A DNA stretch of 52,191 nt from Flavobacteriaceae bacterium UBA5950 (GTDB taxonomy: Bacteria > Bacteroidota > Bacteroidia > Flavobacteriales > Flavobacteriaceae), in the NCBI GenBank assembly GCA_002430545.1, contig DJCM01000026.1, positions 1 through 52,191 of the forward strand, written 5' to 3'. Positions 25,537 through 33,854 of the stretch are shown piece by piece (positions within the stretch are counted from its first letter, which is position 1; the number at the start of each line of letters is the position of its first letter). The notes beneath the pieces are model-generated. The model searched no databases, had not been told where the DNA came from, and was given only the letters and a program-made list of their open reading frames with translations. The position numbers and the translations under genes were made by a program.

Positions 25537-25567
25537 TTTGTTTGCTTATAAATAAGTTGTATATTTA
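25537..25567 (+). promoter_or_regulatory. Candidate promoter of the XRE regulator
   Basis: TTTG at 25537-25540 and TATATTTA at 25560-25567 (seven of eight positions of TAnnTTTG) are separated by 19 bases, within the 17-23 range of the Bacteroidota promoter. The likely transcription start is about 25 bases before the ATG at 25599. Confidence 0.4.
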
Positions 25568-25598
25568 CTTATCTATTGTCGATATTCACATTTGTAAA

Positions 25599-26009
25599 AT
25601 GGAAGAAATTGTAAAAAGAATCAGTAAGATTTTGGAGGAGCAACAGTTGAGTTCGTCAGCATTTGCTGATACTATAGGTGTTCAGCGCTCATCAATTTCA
25701 CATGTTTTGTCTGGGCGTAATAAGCCTAGCCTGGAGTTTATCCTTAAAATCATTCGTTCGTTTCCCTCCTACTCCACCGATTGGCTTCTTTTTGGTAAAC
25801 AAACAGATGCTGCAAAGGCATATCAGCAACCAGCAGAAAACACTGCTAAAAATCAAGTTGAAGATCTTGATTTTACTTCTGAATCTTATGAAATTCCTGA
25901 AAAACCAACTGAATTCCAAACTGTTTCGAAATCTGAGAGTGAGATTGACAAAGTTATTTTGCTTCTAAAAGATGGAAGTTTTACAGATTACATTTCCAAA
26001 AATGATTAA
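25599..26009 (+). CDS. XRE-type helix-turn-helix regulator
   Basis: A 136-residue protein. I start it at the ATG at 25599 (MEEIVKRISKILEEQ) rather than the open TTG at 25542, whose extra residues fall on the promoter. Residues 5-66 form an HTH_3 domain: QLSSSAFADTIGVQRSSISH is the helix-turn-helix, followed by VLSGRNKPSLEFILKII. The rest is a low-complexity acidic tail rich in Glu, Ser and Thr, ending in a short helix (SEIDKVILLLKDGSF). Proteins of this form are frequent in flavobacteria; the ligand is unknown. Autoregulation via the CAATTG cluster is plausible. Confidence 0.88.
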   Translation: MEEIVKRISKILEEQQLSSSAFADTIGVQRSSISHVLSGRNKPSLEFILKIIRSFPSYSTDWLLFGKQTDAAKAYQQPAENTAKNQVEDLDFTSESYEIPEKPTEFQTVSKSESEIDKVILLLKDGSFTDYISKND

Positions 26010-26029
26010 TTTCGTATCCAAAATCTGCT

Positions 26030-26410
26030 ATGCGAGTCATAACCTCCTTTGTTGTAGTCCTTATTCTATTTACAGCTTGTTACACCAACGAGCGAAACTG
26101 TAAAGCTTTCCAAACTGGTTCATTCAGTTTCTACACTATTGTGGATGGTGACACCCTTTTTAGTCGGTTTGTACGAAACGATTCTATCGAGGTTGATTAC
26201 TTCTTTGAAACCCCTGACACTGCCAATATACGTTGGGTGAGCGATTGTGAGTGTATCGTAACCAAGCGCAACCCTCTCACCTTTCAAGAAGCTAAGGCTG
26301 TACAGATGAAAATTTTATCCACCTTTGAAGATAGTTATATCTTCGAATACAATTTGGTTGGCGACCGATCCAATGTTCAGCGTGGTCGTGTGACGAGGCG
26401 TGAGGAGTAA
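26030..26410 (+). CDS. Small lipoprotein next to parC
   Basis: A 126-residue protein with a lipoprotein signal (MRVITSFVVVLILFTAC, lipobox LFTAC with Cys17). The mature part has NERNCKAFQTGSFSF, a pattern conserved in flavobacterial proteins next to parC that are often labelled DNA topoisomerase IV. That label seems to come from the neighbour, because the protein is exported, short and has no topoisomerase features. It lies 20 bases after the XRE gene and is convergent with parC. Function unknown. Confidence 0.75.
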   Translation: MRVITSFVVVLILFTACYTNERNCKAFQTGSFSFYTIVDGDTLFSRFVRNDSIEVDYFFETPDTANIRWVSDCECIVTKRNPLTFQEAKAVQMKILSTFEDSYIFEYNLVGDRSNVQRGRVTRREE

Positions 26411-26413
26411 ACC

Positions 26414-29005
26414 CTAGAGATCCAAAGTGATTTGAGCGTCATCATCATTCTCTTTTGAAACAGTTTGAGGGTCTTCTACTTCGATGTCAGCTGGCGTTTC
26501 TTCTCTTGTTTTTTCATAGGGCAAAGGATCTAGAACATTAAACTGCTTGACCTTTAGTGATGTGACTTGATTGCCAATTGCTTTGATCCCTTTCACAGCG
26601 ATAAAGTCTTCAAAACTAATCTGTTGGGATGGTTTTGGATCTTTTCCTCTAGGTTTTGCAAATTCAATTTCAAAAACAGGGCGATAATCTGTATTGATCA
26701 ATTCAAGTTGGCTTTGTTTGCCTTCCTTTATAAACTGCTCTTCTTTGTCTGCAGCTTCAATGACAAAGCGTTTTCCAAAATAGCGCTCTTTGGCTGTATC
26801 AAAATAAATCACAGATATTGGTTTGCTAGGTTCCCATTGCTCCAACACAAGTATATCTTCTGGAAAGTGCATGTTTAGATCTGGAATTGCTGTTTTGATC
26901 ACACCAGACTGTGTAGCGATCAACAAGCGATCATCGCCACGAAAAGCACCAATCAGATCTCCTCGCCCATCGACGTTGAGGCGACCAACAGTTTCATCAA
27001 ACCATATATCACGTGGTTTGAGTGTTGAAACCCCTTCTTCCTTGAGCTCAATGCGATTGACCGTGTATTTGGTAACTGTATTCCCACGAACACCCCTCGA
27101 TTTGATATCCAAATTTGCAAAGTCAACATCCCATTTAAGCTTTTTTATCCCCTTGGATTGGCGCAGTAAAACTGTTACGATCTCTGCTTCTCCATTTGGG
27201 TTTGCAGAGAAGTAAAACACTTTGGATTGAGCATTGCCATTGGTTAAATCATACTCCTTATCTCTCGTCACACTTGTCACAGGGAATCGCTTCATATAGG
27301 TCGTGCCTCCTCGTCCATCTCTGTAAATCATATTGTATATCGTGCGATCATCTTTCTTCTTAAAGACAGCAACGTGTATGATATTCTTTCGAATAAATGT
27401 TTTGGCCTCAACCTTTGTCACTGTCATTTTTCCATCGGCTGTAAACACGATAATATCATCGATATCAGCACAGTCGGTGACATATTCATCTCTGCGAAGC
27501 GATGTACCCACAAAACCCTCTTCACGATTTACATAGAGCTTGGTGTTTCGAATGACAACTTTCTTGGCATCTACATCGTCGAAGACACGAATCTCTGTTT
27601 TTCGCGCGCGACCCTTCCCATAGGTTTGTTTAAGTTGCTTGAAGTAACTGATTGCAAATTCTGTCAAATTTGCAAGGTCATGCTTTACTTGTGCCAAATC
27701 AGCCTCGAGGGCATCAATGCGTTTTTGGGCTTTGTCAAGATCAAATTTTGAAATACGTTTGATTCGGATTTCTGTCAATCGAACAACGTCGTCGTCGTTT
27801 ACCTCTCGTTTTAAGTGACCGATATGAGGTGCTAACCCTTTGTGAATGGCCTGTATCACGCCCTCCCAAGTTTCTTGTTCTTCGATGTCACGATAGATTC
27901 GATTCTCAATAAAAATTCGCTCGAGAGATGCAAAATGCCATTGCTCTTCCAATTCTGCCTTTTTTACCAACAACTCCTGCTCGAGTGTCGAAACAGTGTT
28001 GTCTGTTGACCTACGCAACATTTCACTTACACCTATAAAAAGAGGTTTGTTGTCATTGATAATACAGCCAAGTGGTGAAATAGAAGTCTCACAGGCTGTG
28101 AAGGCAAAGAGGGCATCAATGGTTTTATCAAGCGATATATTGGCTGGTAGATGGATTAGAACTTCAACCTCAGCAGCTGTATTGTCCTCAATTCTTTTGA
28201 TTTTTATTTTACCCTTGTCATTGGCTTTCAAAATAGAGTCAATTAGAGAAGAGGTGGTTGTACTAAATGGAATTTCGCGTATAACCAAAGTGTTTTTATC
28301 GAGTTGAGAAACCTTTGCACGAACTCGAATTTTGCCCCCTCTCAGTCCATCGTTGTATTGACCAATGTCCATCACACCACCTGTTGGAAAATCAGGAAAT
28401 AACTCAAATCGCCTTCCCTTGAGTTGTTTGATCGACGCATCAATCAATTCAATAAAATTATGAGGTAAGATCTTTGTTGACAACCCGACAGCAATCCCCT
28501 CACCACCCTGTGCAAGTAGTAGTGGAAATTTTACTGGCAGGTGAATCGGTTCTTTTTTCCTCCCATCATACGACAGTTGCCACTGGGTTACTTTGGGGCT
28601 ATAGACAACTTCAAGCGCAAACTTTGATAGACGAGCCTCGATATATCGCGAAGCAGCAGCGCTATCGCCAGTGAGGATATTACCCCAATTCCCTTGGGTG
28701 TCGATCAGCAAGTCCTTTTGACCGATTTGTACCATTGCATCAGAAATACTTGCATCACCATGTGGGTGATATTGCATGGAATGCCCAACGATGTTTGCTA
28801 CTTTGTTATAACGTCCATCATCTAACTCACGCATCGAGTGAAGGATACGCCTTTGCACTGGTTTTAGTCCATCGGCAATGGCAGGGACAGCACGCTCCAA
28901 AATCACGTATGAGGCATAGTCCAAAAACCAATCCTTATACATCCCTGTTACCTTGACAAGGGTATCTTGCGATTCGTCGAAATGTTCGTCCAAGTGCTCG
29001 TCCAT
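26414..29005 (-). CDS. parC: ParC, DNA topoisomerase IV subunit A
   Basis: An 863-residue subunit with the DNA-cleaving tyrosine Tyr121 in AAASRYIEARLSKFA, preceded by the winged-helix region DGLKPVQRRILHSMREL and HPHGDASISDAMV. A long coiled-coil part (about 340-480) and a C-terminal beta-pinwheel follow. I see no GyrA box (QRRGGKG-like), which together with the parE neighbour favours topoisomerase IV over gyrase. The final 60 residues are acidic and disordered-looking. It starts 1 base after parE ends. Confidence 0.94.
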   Translation of the reverse strand: MDEHLDEHFDESQDTLVKVTGMYKDWFLDYASYVILERAVPAIADGLKPVQRRILHSMRELDDGRYNKVANIVGHSMQYHPHGDASISDAMVQIGQKDLLIDTQGNWGNILTGDSAAASRYIEARLSKFALEVVYSPKVTQWQLSYDGRKKEPIHLPVKFPLLLAQGGEGIAVGLSTKILPHNFIELIDASIKQLKGRRFELFPDFPTGGVMDIGQYNDGLRGGKIRVRAKVSQLDKNTLVIREIPFSTTTSSLIDSILKANDKGKIKIKRIEDNTAAEVEVLIHLPANISLDKTIDALFAFTACETSISPLGCIINDNKPLFIGVSEMLRRSTDNTVSTLEQELLVKKAELEEQWHFASLERIFIENRIYRDIEEQETWEGVIQAIHKGLAPHIGHLKREVNDDDVVRLTEIRIKRISKFDLDKAQKRIDALEADLAQVKHDLANLTEFAISYFKQLKQTYGKGRARKTEIRVFDDVDAKKVVIRNTKLYVNREEGFVGTSLRRDEYVTDCADIDDIIVFTADGKMTVTKVEAKTFIRKNIIHVAVFKKKDDRTIYNMIYRDGRGGTTYMKRFPVTSVTRDKEYDLTNGNAQSKVFYFSANPNGEAEIVTVLLRQSKGIKKLKWDVDFANLDIKSRGVRGNTVTKYTVNRIELKEEGVSTLKPRDIWFDETVGRLNVDGRGDLIGAFRGDDRLLIATQSGVIKTAIPDLNMHFPEDILVLEQWEPSKPISVIYFDTAKERYFGKRFVIEAADKEEQFIKEGKQSQLELINTDYRPVFEIEFAKPRGKDPKPSQQISFEDFIAVKGIKAIGNQVTSLKVKQFNVLDPLPYEKTREETPADIEVEDPQTVSKENDDDAQITLDL

Positions 29006-29006
29006 A

Positions 29007-30860
29007 CTACTCCTCTACTTGATCAAGTTCGACTTTTAGATTATCAATAATAAACTCTTGACGTTTGGGGGTGTTTTTGCCCATATAAAATGACAACAAT
29101 TCATCTATACCAACAGCTCGGTCTAGCATGATGGGATCCAAACGAATATTTTCCCCAATAAAGTGTTTGAACTCGTCAGGTGAAATCTCTCCCAACCCCT
29201 TAAACCTTGTAATTTCAGGCTTCTGTCCTAGCTTATTGATGGCATCGATTCGCTCTTGCTCTGAGTAGCAATAAAACGTTTCTTTTTTGTTCCTTACCCT
29301 AAAAAGTGGGGTTTGCAAGATATAAAGATGTCCTTCTTTAATCAGTTCTGGAAAGAACTGTAAAAAGAATGTGATCAACAACAAACGAATATGCATGCCA
29401 TCTACGTCAGCATCTGTAGCGATGACGATATTATTGTAGCGCAAATCCTCCAAACTCTCTTCGATATTCAGTGCTGCTTGCAGCAAGTTGAATTCTTCAT
29501 TTTCATAAACAATTTTTTTGCTCATGCCATAAGAATTCAAGGGTTTACCTCGCAAACTAAACACTGCTTGGGTGTTGACATCTCTCGATTTTGTGATCGA
29601 TCCACTTGCAGAGTCTCCCTCTGTAATAAAAAGAGTTGACTCCAATCGTCTTTCTTTTTTCATATCCCCCAAATGGATGCGACAATCACGTAATTTTTTG
29701 TTGTGTAAACTCGCTTTTTTGGCTCGTTCACGTGCCAATTTTCTTATGCCAGAGAGTTCTTTTCTCTCTTTTTCAGCCTGTAAGATTTTTCGTTGGAGTT
29801 GCTCTGCAGTTGTAGGGTTTTTATGCAGATAATTATCGAGTTTCGTTCCAATAAAATCATTGATATATGTGCGAACAGTTGGCAGATCACCACCCATATC
29901 TGTTGATCCCAGCTTGGTTTTGGTTTGGGACTCAAACACTGGTTCCATGACCTTTATACTAATGGCTGATATGATAGATTTTCGAATATCTGATGCGTCA
30001 AAATTTTTGCCATAATGTTCTCGAACAGTCTTTACGATGGCTTCTCTAAAGACAGATTGATGGGTACCACCTTGGGTTGTGTGTTGCCCATTGACAAAAG
30101 AGTGATATTCTTCGCTGTATTGTGTTTTACTGTGTGTGATAGCCACCTCAATATCATTGCCACGTAAATGGATGATGGGATAAAGCATATCCTCAGCATT
30201 GTTGTTGTCTTCAAGCAAATCTTTTAAACCATTCTCTGACTTATATTTCTCACCATTAAAGACAATTGTCAATCCTGGATTGAGATACACATAGTTTTTG
30301 AGCATTCGAACGATGTACTCATGACGATATCTAAAATGTTTAAAAATGCTTTCGTCTGGAACAAAGGACACAGATGTTCCTTTGCGTTTGCTGCTCGATT
30401 CTTCTGCAAGGTCTTCTATGAGCTCTCCACGCTCAAAAACAGCAACCTTTGATTGGTCGTCGCGAATAGATTCGACCTTAAAATACGTCGAAAGGGCATT
30501 GACTGCTTTTGTACCAACCCCATTTAGACCAACTGATTTTTTAAAAGCGCGTGTATCATACTTACCACCAGTGTTCATGCGCGACACGACATCAACCACC
30601 TTTCCCAAAGGGATCCCACGTCCATAGTCACGCACAGTAACTTGTCCCTCTTTTACAGCGATTTCTATGGTTTTTCCAGCACCCATGACAAACTCATCTA
30701 TACTGTTGTCGAGCACCTCTTTGAGTAAAATATAAATCCCATCATCGGCAGATGACCCATCGCCGAGCTTGCCAATATACATACCAGGGCGCATGCGAAT
30801 ATGCTCTTTCCAATCGAGTGATCGAATGTTGTCTTCTGTATATTGGGTGGTCTGTGGCAT
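29007..30860 (-). CDS. parE: ParE, DNA topoisomerase IV subunit B
   Basis: A 617-residue GHKL ATPase subunit that powers decatenation with ParC. Motifs: MRPGMYIGKLG and EVLDNSIDEFVMG (ATP binding), VRDYGRGIPLG, GLNGVGTKAVNALS, the QTKTKLGSTDMGG segment, and the TOPRIM domain LFITEGDSASGSI and IATDADVDGMHIRLLL. Length matches the short ParE class. It is the first gene of the parE-parC pair; its promoter region is the roughly 170 bases upstream. Confidence 0.95.
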   Translation of the reverse strand: MPQTTQYTEDNIRSLDWKEHIRMRPGMYIGKLGDGSSADDGIYILLKEVLDNSIDEFVMGAGKTIEIAVKEGQVTVRDYGRGIPLGKVVDVVSRMNTGGKYDTRAFKKSVGLNGVGTKAVNALSTYFKVESIRDDQSKVAVFERGELIEDLAEESSSKRKGTSVSFVPDESIFKHFRYRHEYIVRMLKNYVYLNPGLTIVFNGEKYKSENGLKDLLEDNNNAEDMLYPIIHLRGNDIEVAITHSKTQYSEEYHSFVNGQHTTQGGTHQSVFREAIVKTVREHYGKNFDASDIRKSIISAISIKVMEPVFESQTKTKLGSTDMGGDLPTVRTYINDFIGTKLDNYLHKNPTTAEQLQRKILQAEKERKELSGIRKLARERAKKASLHNKKLRDCRIHLGDMKKERRLESTLFITEGDSASGSITKSRDVNTQAVFSLRGKPLNSYGMSKKIVYENEEFNLLQAALNIEESLEDLRYNNIVIATDADVDGMHIRLLLITFFLQFFPELIKEGHLYILQTPLFRVRNKKETFYCYSEQERIDAINKLGQKPEITRFKGLGEISPDEFKHFIGENIRLDPIMLDRAVGIDELLSFYMGKNTPKRQEFIIDNLKVELDQVEE

Positions 30861-30996
30861 GGCTGCTAATTTAAAACTTCATCTTAAAATATAGGTTCAG
30901 CATCAGTGAAAGAAATTAACAAATACGAAGTTAGATTGTTAAAATGTTGATGATGAATTCGAAAGCATTCACTTTTAATCTTTGATTGTTTTTTAT

Positions 30997-31004
30997 TAAT
31001 TTTG
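30997..31004 (+). promoter_or_regulatory. Candidate -7 box before a 33-codon frame
   Basis: TAATTTTG matches the fixed positions of the Bacteroidota -7 element TAnnTTTG. It lies 27 bases upstream of the ATG at 31032. A TTTT run 20 bases further upstream is the nearest approximation of a -33 box. Confidence 0.35.
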
Positions 31005-31031
31005 TGTAAAACAAACCCAAGCCTTATACAA

Positions 31032-31133
31032 ATGAAACACCTATTATATTCTTGTTTATTTTTTGGGATTTATATTGCTACAGCCTTTTTTACACCTGTA
31101 AAACAATATAAATATGTTTTTAATCATTTCTAA
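31032..31133 (+). CDS. Possible 33-residue hydrophobic peptide
   Basis: ATG to TAA, encoding a peptide with a single hydrophobic segment (LLYSCLFFGIYIATAFF) and a basic aromatic tail (VKQYKYVFNHF). A perfect -7 box lies upstream at suitable distance. A second frame, 24 codons, also hydrophobic, begins 15 bases after its stop (31148-31222). Being short, both could be chance, and the second is antisense to the yifB remnant. No family recognised. Confidence 0.3.
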   Translation: MKHLLYSCLFFGIYIATAFFTPVKQYKYVFNHF

Positions 31134-31194
31134 TATAAATCTCAATCATGAATATAATAAATACATTATTAGCTTTTACTTTACTCATCGGACT

Positions 31195-31353
31195 GTTGAT
31201 CAAGGCAGCAGCAATGCGATAATTGCTTTCTTTTACTGGGTTGTCAGGCAATCTTACCAAGTGGTAGCCTATACCAGCGTCTATATGTACTTCGATTGTG
31301 ATGGGAACAGCATCAATGCCAAAAACGGCACTTGCAAAAACTTGGGTTAACAT
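31195..31353 (-). pseudogene. N-terminal remnant of a YifB/ComM-type AAA ATPase gene
   Basis: The minus strand encodes MLTQVFASAVFGIDAVPITI and then EVHIDAGIGYHLVRLPDNP, VKESNYRIAAAL: about 53 residues clearly matching the N-terminal fold of YifB/ComM Mg-chelatase-like ATPases, which are normally about 510 residues. After AAALINS similarity stops and the frame ends at 31120 without any Walker motif. ComM is a branch-migration helicase acting in natural transformation. This fragment cannot be functional. Only the 5' end remains, so the rest was probably deleted. Confidence 0.8.
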
Positions 31354-31428
31354 AAATAGGTTTTTGTAAAATTAAAAATTATTTGAACAACTTAGTACAT
31401 TCTCCATTTCTATTATTTTCTTTGTAGT

Positions 31429-31908
31429 ATGAATCCAACTGACTTTAGAAAAATCTGTGGGCAATTTGCCACTGGCTTGACAGTCCTAACAACTACCTCC
31501 AACGGGGAAGCACATGGGATTACAGTCAATTCGTTCACTTCTGTTTCTCTAGATCCACCACTCATACTATTTTGTATTGATAAAAAGGCAAGGTTTAACA
31601 AGCCCTTAACAGCTGAAAAGTCTCTCGCAATCAATATCTTATCGGAAGAGCAACAAGAGATTTCAAATCGATTTGCAAACCCCTCGATGACCAGCGAGGA
31701 GCGTTTTTCAGGGCTACAATTGTTATCTGATTATGCCTATCCAGTATTTGATGATAATGTGGGGGTTTTGATAGCACAACTACACCAAACGCATGGTGGT
31801 GGTGATCATTGGATTTATATTGCAAAAGTGATTAAAGGGCAATCGTTTGCTGGCAATCCCCTTCTCTATCACGCAGGTTCTTATTCGAGGGTAAACTCAA
31901 AATCTTGA
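31429..31908 (+). CDS. Flavin reductase family protein
   Basis: A 159-residue flavin reductase-like (split-barrel FMN-binding) protein, starting MNPTDFRKICGQFATGLTVL. Motifs HGITVNSFTSVSLDPPLILFC and INILSEEQQEISNRFA are typical of the NADH:FMN reductase components that supply reduced flavin to two-component monooxygenases. No partner oxygenase is in the window. The ending GNPLLYHAGSYSRV is common to the family. Its last 28 bases overlap the convergent dsbD gene. Confidence 0.9.
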   Translation: MNPTDFRKICGQFATGLTVLTTTSNGEAHGITVNSFTSVSLDPPLILFCIDKKARFNKPLTAEKSLAINILSEEQQEISNRFANPSMTSEERFSGLQLLSDYAYPVFDDNVGVLIAQLHQTHGGGDHWIYIAKVIKGQSFAGNPLLYHAGSYSRVNSKS

Positions 31909-33854
31909 CGTGGAACATTCGCCAAGCCATTCTCCAACCAACGTAAATAGGTAGGAATATCAGTGTATTGCTGTGGTGGTGCTAAAATGGTTCCATCTGG
32001 CATCATCAATATATAATGTGGTTGGGCAACAGAATTGAAGTTAATTGCCTGAAACGCAGCCCACTTCTGCCCAACTGTCTCTATATTTCGAATGCGGCCT
32101 GAGGTGTATTCAAGTGTAAATTGATCTTCATCTGCCAACATTTCTCGATCATCCACATAGAGAGAAATCAATACCAATTCCTCATTGATAAGTCTGTAAA
32201 TCTCTGGATCACTCCATACATTTTCTTCCACCTTTCGACAGTTGACACATGCCCAGCCTGTAAAATCCAGTAATATCGGCTTATTTGTTGTTTGGGCAAC
32301 GCTAACCCCTTCATCAAAGTCTTTATAACAGTCCAAATTGAGTGGGCAATCAGTATCTGTTGGGTAAATACTGTAAAATGTAGGTGGTGGAAAACCAGCC
32401 AGCAGTTGTAGTGAATTGGAAGAAGTTGCTGGGAGTATCCCTGGAAATAGATAGGAAACAAATGTAAGGGTTATGATAGAGATTAAAATTTTACCACTGT
32501 CAACCTTAGCCTTTTTCGGATGATGGGGAAAGCGAATAAGCCCAAACAGATAGGCAATCATCAATACAAATATCAAAATCCAAAGGCCAATAAATATCTC
32601 ACGTTTGATGATACCCCAATGCCCCACGAGGTCTGCGTTGGATAGGAATTTGATGGCTAGTGCTAATTCGATAAAACCAAGAATGACTTTGAGGGTGTTC
32701 ATCCAACCACCTGATTTGGGTAATGATTGTAAGAGGTTTGGAAAGAGTGCAAACAAGCCAAACGGCAAGGCAAGTGCCAACCCAAAACCACTCATCCCTG
32801 CAGTGAGCTGAGTTGCCCCTGCTGTGCTCGATAAAGTACTTGCCAACAGAGAACCAAGGATAGGGCCTGTGCATGAAAAAGAGACAATGGCGAGGGTGAG
32901 TGCCATGAGGAAAATCCCTATGAATCCTCCAGATTTTGCAGATGCAAAATCCAATCGATTTGCCCATGATGAAGGAAGGGTGAGTTCATAATACCCAAAA
33001 AAGGAAAAGGCAAAATACACAAAAATCAAAAAGAAAAAGATGTTGAGCCAGATGTTGGTTGAAATAGTGTTGAGTATTTCAGGATTAATCGAGTCGAGAA
33101 AGTGAAATGGAATACTCATTAAGGCATAAATGAACACAATAAAAAAGGCATACAGTAAAGCATTGGTCAGCCCTTGTCTTTTGGTATTGCTCTGCTTAGT
33201 AAAGAAGGAAACAGTGAGAGGGATCATGGGAAACACACAGGGTGTAAGCAGTGCAATCAATCCCCCCACAAAGCCGAGTAGAAATGTGTTCCAAATAGAA
33301 GAAGAACTATTGTCTTGCGCAGTGCTTGCAGCGAGCAAGTCAGTGTTTTTTAATTCAATTTTCAGCTTCTTTTCCGACGCTAGTGTCAATGCTGTCAGGT
33401 CTTCCGTTTGTTGCTGTTGCGAGTCCCTAGAAAGCGATACAGTGAGTTGTTCATCTCTAAAAATACAGAGCTTATCGTCGCAAGCCTGATAGATGAGATC
33501 AACCAACACTTCTGTTACTCCACGATCTGGCACGTTTATCGACTGATAAAACACAGCCTCATCATCAAAATACGATAGCTCCATTTCAAAAATGGGGTCA
33601 AATCCAGTGATCAATTCTGAATGTGTCAAAGGGCTTGTCAGCGCAACATCATTAAAAATAAATTCTGTTGGCAGTGGACCATCTTCTGGCATTTCAGTGG
33701 CGTACAAATGCCATTTCTCTTCAATGTTAGCAGTGATAATAACATCGAATTTGAGGGTGTCTGTTTGTATGGCTTGGGTTGTCCAACGTACTGGGTTTTG
33801 TGCAAACACAGTAGCAGTGAACAACAGTTGGAGGAGTAAGATGTATTTTTTCAT
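31881..33854 (-). CDS. dsbD: DsbD-like thiol:disulfide interchange protein
   Basis: A 657-residue membrane protein passing electrons from cytoplasmic thioredoxin to the periplasm. A signal peptide (MKKYILLLQLLFTATVFA) is followed by the DsbD-alpha domain (to about 160, with ACDDKLCIF). Next is a membrane domain of about eight helices holding the cysteine pair in LLTPCVFPMIPLTVSFF and VSFSCTGPILG. The thioredoxin-like domain contains the CVNC active site in GWACVNCRKVEENV. It overlaps the tilS stop by 4 bases. Confidence 0.93.
   Translation of the reverse strand: MKKYILLLQLLFTATVFAQNPVRWTTQAIQTDTLKFDVIITANIEEKWHLYATEMPEDGPLPTEFIFNDVALTSPLTHSELITGFDPIFEMELSYFDDEAVFYQSINVPDRGVTEVLVDLIYQACDDKLCIFRDEQLTVSLSRDSQQQQTEDLTALTLASEKKLKIELKNTDLLAASTAQDNSSSSIWNTFLLGFVGGLIALLTPCVFPMIPLTVSFFTKQSNTKRQGLTNALLYAFFIVFIYALMSIPFHFLDSINPEILNTISTNIWLNIFFFLIFVYFAFSFFGYYELTLPSSWANRLDFASAKSGGFIGIFLMALTLAIVSFSCTGPILGSLLASTLSSTAGATQLTAGMSGFGLALALPFGLFALFPNLLQSLPKSGGWMNTLKVILGFIELALAIKFLSNADLVGHWGIIKREIFIGLWILIFVLMIAYLFGLIRFPHHPKKAKVDSGKILISIITLTFVSYLFPGILPATSSNSLQLLAGFPPPTFYSIYPTDTDCPLNLDCYKDFDEGVSVAQTTNKPILLDFTGWACVNCRKVEENVWSDPEIYRLINEELVLISLYVDDREMLADEDQFTLEYTSGRIRNIETVGQKWAAFQAINFNSVAQPHYILMMPDGTILAPPQQYTDIPTYLRWLENGLANVPRQDFEFTLE

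Noticed and set aside
26567..30627. Several plus-strand frames of 60-130 codons antisense to parC and parE
   Set aside because: They are shadows of long conserved minus-strand genes and show no family resemblance.
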